Shown here: in pieces, positions 32,235-36,727 of the stretch
Layout: each line of letters begins with the position of its first letter
How positions within the stretch are numbered: position 1 is the stretch's first letter
Source: Erysipelotrichaceae bacterium
GTDB lineage: Bacteria > Bacillota_I > Bacilli_A > RFN20 > CAG-826
Reading direction: 5' to 3'
DNA: 36,727 nucleotides
Assembly (NCBI GenBank): GCA_020633795.1
Contig: JACKCX010000009.1
Location: 1-36,727, forward strand
Position numbers and translations under genes: made by a program
The notes under the pieces: generated by a model
What the model saw: only the letters and a program-made list of their open reading frames with translations
Told to the model about the DNA's origin: nothing
Database searches by the model: none

Positions 32235-33501
32235 GAGGTAACACTTCTTTCTTTAAAATAGCGAAATAAAGACTGTCTTCATATTCGCTGAAAGGAAAAA
32301 TTTGTTGCTCTTCCACGAGAGAAAAAGTTGGGTTATTTTCTAGGAAACGTTTAATTAAGCGGTGGGATTCTTTTTTGTTAATCGTCGGAATAGCATAAAT
32401 GAGTTGCCCGCCTTCTTCCACGAGGTCTCCGCATTCATGCAAGAGATATTCTTCACCTTTGATGACACCATCGAGTTGTTCTTGAGTGAAATGGAGAAAA
32501 TAATCAGGTGTCGATTTGAGCAAAGCGAGTTGAGAGCTGCGTGGAAAAACAAAAAAAGTATGAACAGGTTTAGAGATGCAAGTCACCACCGAAGTGGGAA
32601 CAGCCTCATAATAGCAAGCGTTGACGAGATGAAAATTCTCAATCGTCTTCTTGCTCGCAAAGAAAGCTTGGCTATCACCTATCACTAAATCAAATTTAAC
32701 TTTATTATCATATTTATTGAGCAAGGAAAGAAAAGCGTTATTTGGGAAGCCAGAGTAGATGGCAATTCCGCGGATTGGATCAGTATCAGCTTTTTCAAAA
32801 ACAGAATACCAACTTGGAGAAACATCAATGATTTCTTTTTTGATAAATGCGGAATGCCTTTTAAGATTTTGTTTTTCATTTGGTAAAACATAATTTTCAA
32901 ACGCACTAGCGCTCAAATCCGAATATTTATTTAATAAGCCTTCTCTTTTAATTACTGTGTTGTTGACGAGATAAAGATTAGAGGCAGGTTTGGAATTAGC
33001 CCGCAATATGCGATAAGTCAGATATTCACCATAATGTTTGCTCCACATCTTCACCAGCCAAAGAGGGGTATTGAAGCGATAGGAAAGAAACTGAGGCGAA
33101 TCTTTTGCGACATCACTAGGAATGAGTTTTTCAACATCGCTGGTCGCTTCATCAAGTTTAGTCAAAGCCGCTTTTTTATCGCTGCTTTCTTTTAAAGACA
33201 TGCTCTTCAAAATAAGGGTTGCTTCTTCTGGCGATAGAGCGTGAAGAAATAGTCGATTAGAGAGATAGATAAAAACTAAACATCGATCATGTTCATCTAA
33301 AGATGGGAGATGCTGTTTCACGAGAAAATCAAAAATATAAAAATGGCGAAGTGAGCATCCAACAAATTTAACAATTTGACTTCTTTCCACCGATGAGACA
33401 CCTTCTTCTTTAAGGAAGTGATTAACCGCCATATTAAAAGGAGCGTTCTCTACTAGAACAGAAAAAAGAATATTAGAACTTAGTTGGACAATTTTATTCA
33501 T
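32227..33501 (-). CDS. rsmB: RsmB-like protein, probably catalytically inactive
   Basis: The 424-residue protein has the length, domain order and gene position of RsmB (16S rRNA m5C967 methyltransferase): an N-terminal NusB-like helical domain (about 1-130), then FNTPLWLVKMWSKHYG (143-158) and a C-terminal methyltransferase fold ending EDSLYFAILKK (408-418). The catalytic motifs are lost. Motif I, normally CAAPGGKT, reads YSGFPNNA (249-256). The PC of motif IV is P320-R321. The TC of motif VI is I371-P372. Thus the SAM loop and both cysteines are missing, while the frame is intact and flanked by overlapping genes. It may be a retained pseudoenzyme that binds rRNA or assembly factors. The start abuts the stop of the upstream gene by overlap of one base. 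Confidence 0.85.
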   Translation of the reverse strand: MNKIVQLSSNILFSVLVENAPFNMAVNHFLKEEGVSSVERSQIVKFVGCSLRHFYIFDFLVKQHLPSLDEHDRCLVFIYLSNRLFLHALSPEEATLILKSMSLKESSDKKAALTKLDEATSDVEKLIPSDVAKDSPQFLSYRFNTPLWLVKMWSKHYGEYLTYRILRANSKPASNLYLVNNTVIKREGLLNKYSDLSASAFENYVLPNEKQNLKRHSAFIKKEIIDVSPSWYSVFEKADTDPIRGIAIYSGFPNNAFLSLLNKYDNKVKFDLVIGDSQAFFASKKTIENFHLVNACYYEAVPTSVVTCISKPVHTFFVFPRSSQLALLKSTPDYFLHFTQEQLDGVIKGEEYLLHECGDLVEEGGQLIYAIPTINKKESHRLIKRFLENNPTFSLVEEQQIFPFSEYEDSLYFAILKKEVLPHD

Positions 33502-33962
33502 TATTCGCCTGGATTAAAATCTTTAAAGATATCGCCAGTATAAATCTGGTCATCCGAATCGCCTTCTTCAAGGTCTTCATCGCTCTCTAAACTTTCATCT
33601 GGCTCAACGATGTTTTCTTCGGTGATGTAGCGGGGATATTTGTCGTTGATCTTTTGGTAGCGATTATCTTGAGAATAATAGTAGAATTCGACAGCGATAT
33701 GAATAGCTACTTCCCCAATTCCATTCAATAAGAGATTAGCCATGGTGTCTTGTAAAACACTCACTTTCATCGGAGCGTGAACATGGATGATAATGTTCCA
33801 AGAAGTCTGCTCTGTTCCGTTATGGAAAACCATGCAGTTTGGAGCGATGAAATTGACCTCATCTTCTTCCACTTCATAAAGTTTCGCCACGAGGGGGGTT
33901 AATTCTTTTGATAGATGTCCCACCACAAATTGATCAAGACCATAAAAAATAATAGTAATCAT
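33501..33962 (-). CDS. Unknown 153-residue protein with acidic tail
   Basis: I do not recognise the family. Residues 1-110 alternate strands and helices (MITIIFYG, then a helix, then SWNIIIHVHAP, then a helix, then EVAIHIAVEFYYY), which resembles a small beta-alpha-beta or tautomerase-like fold; the N-terminal proline needed by tautomerases is absent. The last 40 residues are strongly acidic (EPDESLESDEDLEEGDSDD) and likely disordered, ending DIFKDFNPGE. AAGGA lies nine bases before the ATG. The gene sits between priA and rsmB, where def and fmt lie in many Bacillota, and its stop overlaps the start of the rsmB-like gene by one base. A link to the ribosome or to that protein is possible but only inferred. 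Confidence 0.75.
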   Translation of the reverse strand: MITIIFYGLDQFVVGHLSKELTPLVAKLYEVEEDEVNFIAPNCMVFHNGTEQTSWNIIIHVHAPMKVSVLQDTMANLLLNGIGEVAIHIAVEFYYYSQDNRYQKINDKYPRYITEENIVEPDESLESDEDLEEGDSDDQIYTGDIFKDFNPGE

Positions 33963-34010
33963 AATTTAATCCTTCGGTTTATTATAATACATCCTAATAC
34001 AAATTTTTAA

Positions 34011-36206
34011 CTAAAAATTGTATGGATCGATGTTAATCGTTAAATTAATGTTGGCTTTCTTTTGATAAATATCAATGAGCCTCTTCAATGTTAACTGAAT
34101 CTTGTCATAATCGCGATATTTAATTAATACCGTTCGCAAAAAAGATAAATGATCGCGAGGGATGTAAGGTGTCGTCGGACCTAATATAGTCGCCATTTCC
34201 CCAAGTTGTTCGTTTAGAAAATCGACGACATTATAGGCTTGCGTAATCACCTGTTCTTCTTTCTTTCCGGAAAGAGTAACACTAGCTAGATAGCAATAAG
34301 GCGGATAGCTTTGCAATTTGCGCATTCCCATCTCTTTAATATAAAAGCCCTCATAGTCTTGACGAGCGGCATAAGTAATCGCATAATGCGAGGGATTGTA
34401 GGTTTGAATGATGGCTTCGCCAATCTTGTCTTTGCGCCCCGATCGGCCGACAGCTTGGGTAATGAGTTGAAAAGCTCGTTCAGAGCTGCGATAAGAAGGC
34501 ATTGAAAGACCGATATCCGCTAAGACTATACCAACCAAAGTAACATCAGGAAAATCATGACCTTTGGCAATCATTTGAGTGCCAATTAATATATCGGCTT
34601 CCTTACGGCGAAAAGCTTCAATAATTGAGGGAATTTTTTGGCGTATCTTTGCTGAATCGCTATCGAGTCTCAAAGTTTTAGCTTGGGGAAATAGACGATG
34701 AACCTCTTCTTGAATTCGCTCGGTTCCAAAACCAGTTTTCATTAGGTAGGGTGAACCGCATTCAGGACATGTATCAGGCATTTTTTCCACGTAATCACAA
34801 TGGTGACATTTCAACATATTATCACTTTTGTGATAGGTTAAAGCAATTCCGCAGGTTGGGCAGCGGAAAACATGACCGCATTGGCGACAAGAAACATTAG
34901 TGGAAAAGCCACGGCGATTAATCAACAAAATGGCTTGTTCGTGTTTAGTTAACACAGTGGCTAATTTTTGGCGAAGAGTGAGAGAAAAAATATATGATTC
35001 TCGATCAATATTGCGATAATCAGTTAAGTTAATGATCGTGGTCTTAGGAAGTTTTTGTTCATTAATGCGTTTCTTTAAGGTCAAGAGATGATAGACACCT
35101 TTACTCGCTCGAGCTCGTGACTCTAAAGAGGGAGTGGCGCTTCCAAGGAGAACTTTCGCCCCCTGCATTTTGCCTCGCATAATGGCAACTTCACGAGCGT
35201 GATAAAAAGGCTGGCTATCTTGTTTATATGATTCAACATGTTCCTCATCGAGAATAATCAATCCAATATTTTCTAAAGGGGCAAAGATAGCGCTACGCGC
35301 TCCAATGACAACTCGGCATTCACCACGCGCAATTTTACGATACTCATCATATTTTTCGGCGGGAGTTAATTCACTATGAAGAATCGCGACTTTGTTTTGA
35401 AAGCGACGAATAAAATATTCCATCATCATGGGAGTGAGTGAAATTTCAGGAACGAGCATTAAAACACTTTTACCTCGTTTTAACTGCTCTTCTGATAACG
35501 AGAGATAGACTTCTGTTTTTCCACTGCCTGTCACACCTTCGAGAAGATAGACTTCATCCTTTGATTGATCGAATTCAGCGATAACCTTCTGTTGTTCTTC
35601 CGTCAATAAAGGAGGCTTTTCATATGTATATGTAGGAAGCGATAATCGTCTTTTTTCACTGAGAACGATCTTTATTCTTCCGCTATCAAGGAGTTTCTTA
35701 ATAATACTTGGAGAGCCAATTTCTCGCTTTAATATCTTCTTTTCTCTTTGAATGAGACGCAAAATTTCAATTTGCTTGTCAGTGAGATTTTCTTCGCTGT
35801 AATTGTCGAGCGTCACATATTGATCGTAAGCAATCTTAGGAGCTTTTAAAGAAGAACGACGAGGCGACAAAGAAGGAGGAAGCATCGCTTGCAAGACGCT
35901 GATGCGAGGAGCGAGATAATATTCTGAAACTTGATTTACTAAATGAAGCAAGTCTTCATTCAATAAAGGAGATTCATCGATGACATCAACAATTTCATCA
36001 AAATGAAAACCCATCTCTTCTTCTAATTGTTGAGGGGAGAGAGGTGAATCTTTAACTGATAAGACATATCCAACCAGCTCGCGATGATTAAACGATATGA
36101 GAACACGAAAACCAGGCGCTACCTTCTTTTGACCTTTATAAAGGTAAGAAAAAGGACGATCCAGAGTGTGACTAGCATATTCAATAAGTACTTCGATTAT
36201 TTGCAT
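34011..36206 (-). CDS. priA: Primosomal protein N' (replication restart helicase PriA)
   Basis: Superfamily 2 helicase that reloads the replisome at stalled forks. The protein has 731 residues. The N-terminal 3'-DNA-binding domain (IEYASHTLDRPFSY) is followed by Walker A GVTGSGKT (224-231), DEEH (320-323), GSATPS and a zinc-binding region with eight cysteines (440, 443, 449, 452, 467, 470, 480, 483). The helicase C-terminal half includes IGTQMIAKGHDFP and QAVGRSGR. The ATG is 15 bases after gmk. It works with the DnaB/DnaI loader encoded earlier in the window. Confidence 0.97.
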   Translation of the reverse strand: MQIIEVLIEYASHTLDRPFSYLYKGQKKVAPGFRVLISFNHRELVGYVLSVKDSPLSPQQLEEEMGFHFDEIVDVIDESPLLNEDLLHLVNQVSEYYLAPRISVLQAMLPPSLSPRRSSLKAPKIAYDQYVTLDNYSEENLTDKQIEILRLIQREKKILKREIGSPSIIKKLLDSGRIKIVLSEKRRLSLPTYTYEKPPLLTEEQQKVIAEFDQSKDEVYLLEGVTGSGKTEVYLSLSEEQLKRGKSVLMLVPEISLTPMMMEYFIRRFQNKVAILHSELTPAEKYDEYRKIARGECRVVIGARSAIFAPLENIGLIILDEEHVESYKQDSQPFYHAREVAIMRGKMQGAKVLLGSATPSLESRARASKGVYHLLTLKKRINEQKLPKTTIINLTDYRNIDRESYIFSLTLRQKLATVLTKHEQAILLINRRGFSTNVSCRQCGHVFRCPTCGIALTYHKSDNMLKCHHCDYVEKMPDTCPECGSPYLMKTGFGTERIQEEVHRLFPQAKTLRLDSDSAKIRQKIPSIIEAFRRKEADILIGTQMIAKGHDFPDVTLVGIVLADIGLSMPSYRSSERAFQLITQAVGRSGRKDKIGEAIIQTYNPSHYAITYAARQDYEGFYIKEMGMRKLQSYPPYCYLASVTLSGKKEEQVITQAYNVVDFLNEQLGEMATILGPTTPYIPRDHLSFLRTVLIKYRDYDKIQLTLKRLIDIYQKKANINLTINIDPYNF

Positions 36207-36221
36207 GCTTCTTGATCGTCC

Positions 36222-36727
36222 TTACATGTTTAATTGATGAATTTTTTTAAGGATTAAATGGGTAATTTCTGAAGCCGCTCGCCCGAGGCGATCATTCATG
36301 ACGATATGATCATAGTTTTCTGTCATCGTCATTTCTTTTTGACCTTTTTCTAGTCGCTCATGAATAATTTCTTCCGATTCGCTCTTGCGATTGCGAATGC
36401 GTTTTTCCAAAGCCTTTAGTGAAGGAGGCATAAGGAAGAAGGAAATAACTCCTTCATCATTTTGTAGGCGGGAAAGAACTTGTTTAGCCCCTGTGATTTC
36501 AATTTCAAGAAAAACGTTTTTGCCTTGTTCTCTCAATTCATTCACCTTGTCTTTGGGGGTCCCATAACGGTTGCCGACAAATTCTGCCCATTCTAAGAAA
36601 TTATGATTGTCAATATTCTTTTGAAATTCTTCTTGGCTGACAAAATAATAATCAACACCATTTTGTTCCATATTACGGGGCTGACGAGTCGTCATTGAAA
36701 TAGAGTAGACTAAATTAAGCTTATTAT
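36222..36727 (-). CDS. gmk: Guanylate kinase (N-terminus outside window)
   Basis: Phosphorylates GMP to GDP. The frame stays open to the window edge: upstream of the internal ATG at 36695 it reads NKLNLVYSIS, and then MTTRQPR and GVDYYFVS, which is the GMP-binding region of guanylate kinase. About 167 residues are seen of about 200; the P-loop lies outside the window. NRYGTPK, VFLEIEITGAKQV and the lid RNRKSESEEIIHERL are typical. It lies upstream of priA in the usual order gmk-(rpoZ)-priA; no rpoZ lies between them here. Confidence 0.94.
   Translation of the reverse strand, partial: NKLNLVYSISMTTRQPRNMEQNGVDYYFVSQEEFQKNIDNHNFLEWAEFVGNRYGTPKDKVNELREQGKNVFLEIEITGAKQVLSRLQNDEGVISFFLMPPSLKALEKRIRNRKSESEEIIHERLEKGQKEMTMTENYDHIVMNDRLGRAASEITHLILKKIHQLNM

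Noticed and set aside
32227..33501. Calling the rsmB-like gene a pseudogene
   Set aside because: The frame is complete, the fold outside the motifs is kept and both ends overlap neighbours, so it is more likely an expressed protein.
1..36727. CRISPR arrays, insertion sequences, phage genes, tRNA or rRNA genes
   Set aside because: Read through on both strands; no repeat-spacer pattern, transposase, integrase or cloverleaf was recognised.

Overview
This is a low-GC bacterial chromosome segment packed with conserved housekeeping genes and no mobile DNA. Gene content (DnaB/DnaI helicase loading, EzrA, GlgC/GlgD pair, PrkC/PrpC, L20-type infC leader) and gene order place it in the Bacillota. The loss of PASTA domains from the PrkC-like kinase, a threonyl-tRNA synthetase without a TGS domain, fused or overlapping genes and archaeal-type PncB suggest a reduced lineage near the Mollicutes/Erysipelotrichia border; this is inference. 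TGA is used as a stop (for example thrS, dnaI, nifZ, trmB) and the long genes read through without internal stops under the standard code, so it is not a code-4 Mycoplasma. PolA keeps its polymerase domain.

Layout. 1-2088 (+): 3' end of polA, then a single reading frame joining MutM to CoaE. 2060-4211 (-): dnaB-dnaI, whose end overlaps the end of the mutM-coaE gene tail to tail. 4212-4562: AT-rich divergent intergenic region with three DnaA-box-like sites. 4563-10074 (+): pfkA, thrS, pepC, then infC-rpmI-rplT behind an L20-type attenuator. 10124-14179 (-): ezrA-nifZ-thiI (EzrA plus the s4U tRNA thiolation pair). 14180-14570: intergenic region holding the rpsD promoter and a structured leader with a possible pseudoknot; then rpsD (+). 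15230-26451 (-): glgC-glgD-glgA-leuS, then coaX-panT-pepV-trmB-ytpR-pncB, nearly all overlapping or a few bases apart. 26584-27299 (+): a small membrane protein and rpmB. 27354-36727 (-): gmk (cut by the window edge)-priA-unknown acidic protein-rsmB-like-rlmN-prpC-prkC-rsgA-rpe-unknown membrane protein, the classical Bacillota block but without def and fmt at their usual place.

How the genes work together. The window combines DNA replication and repair (polA, mutM, dnaB, dnaI, priA), ribosome and translation genes (infC, rpmI, rplT, rpsD, rpmB, thrS, leuS, rlmN, rsgA, trmB, thiI/nifZ), cofactor salvage (panT-coaX for pantothenate and coaE for the last CoA step; pncB for NAD), sugar metabolism (pfkA, rpe, glycogen synthesis) and peptide breakdown (pepC, pepV). 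Regulation visible in sequence is mostly ribosomal-protein autoregulation.

I did not find a clearly new multi-gene system. The most unusual items are an RsmB homologue that appears to have lost both catalytic cysteines and the SAM-binding motif, the MutM-CoaE fusion, a DnaI with arginine in place of the Walker A lysine, the DnaA-box cluster ahead of dnaB-dnaI, and an uncharacterised acidic-tailed protein sitting where def-fmt normally lie.
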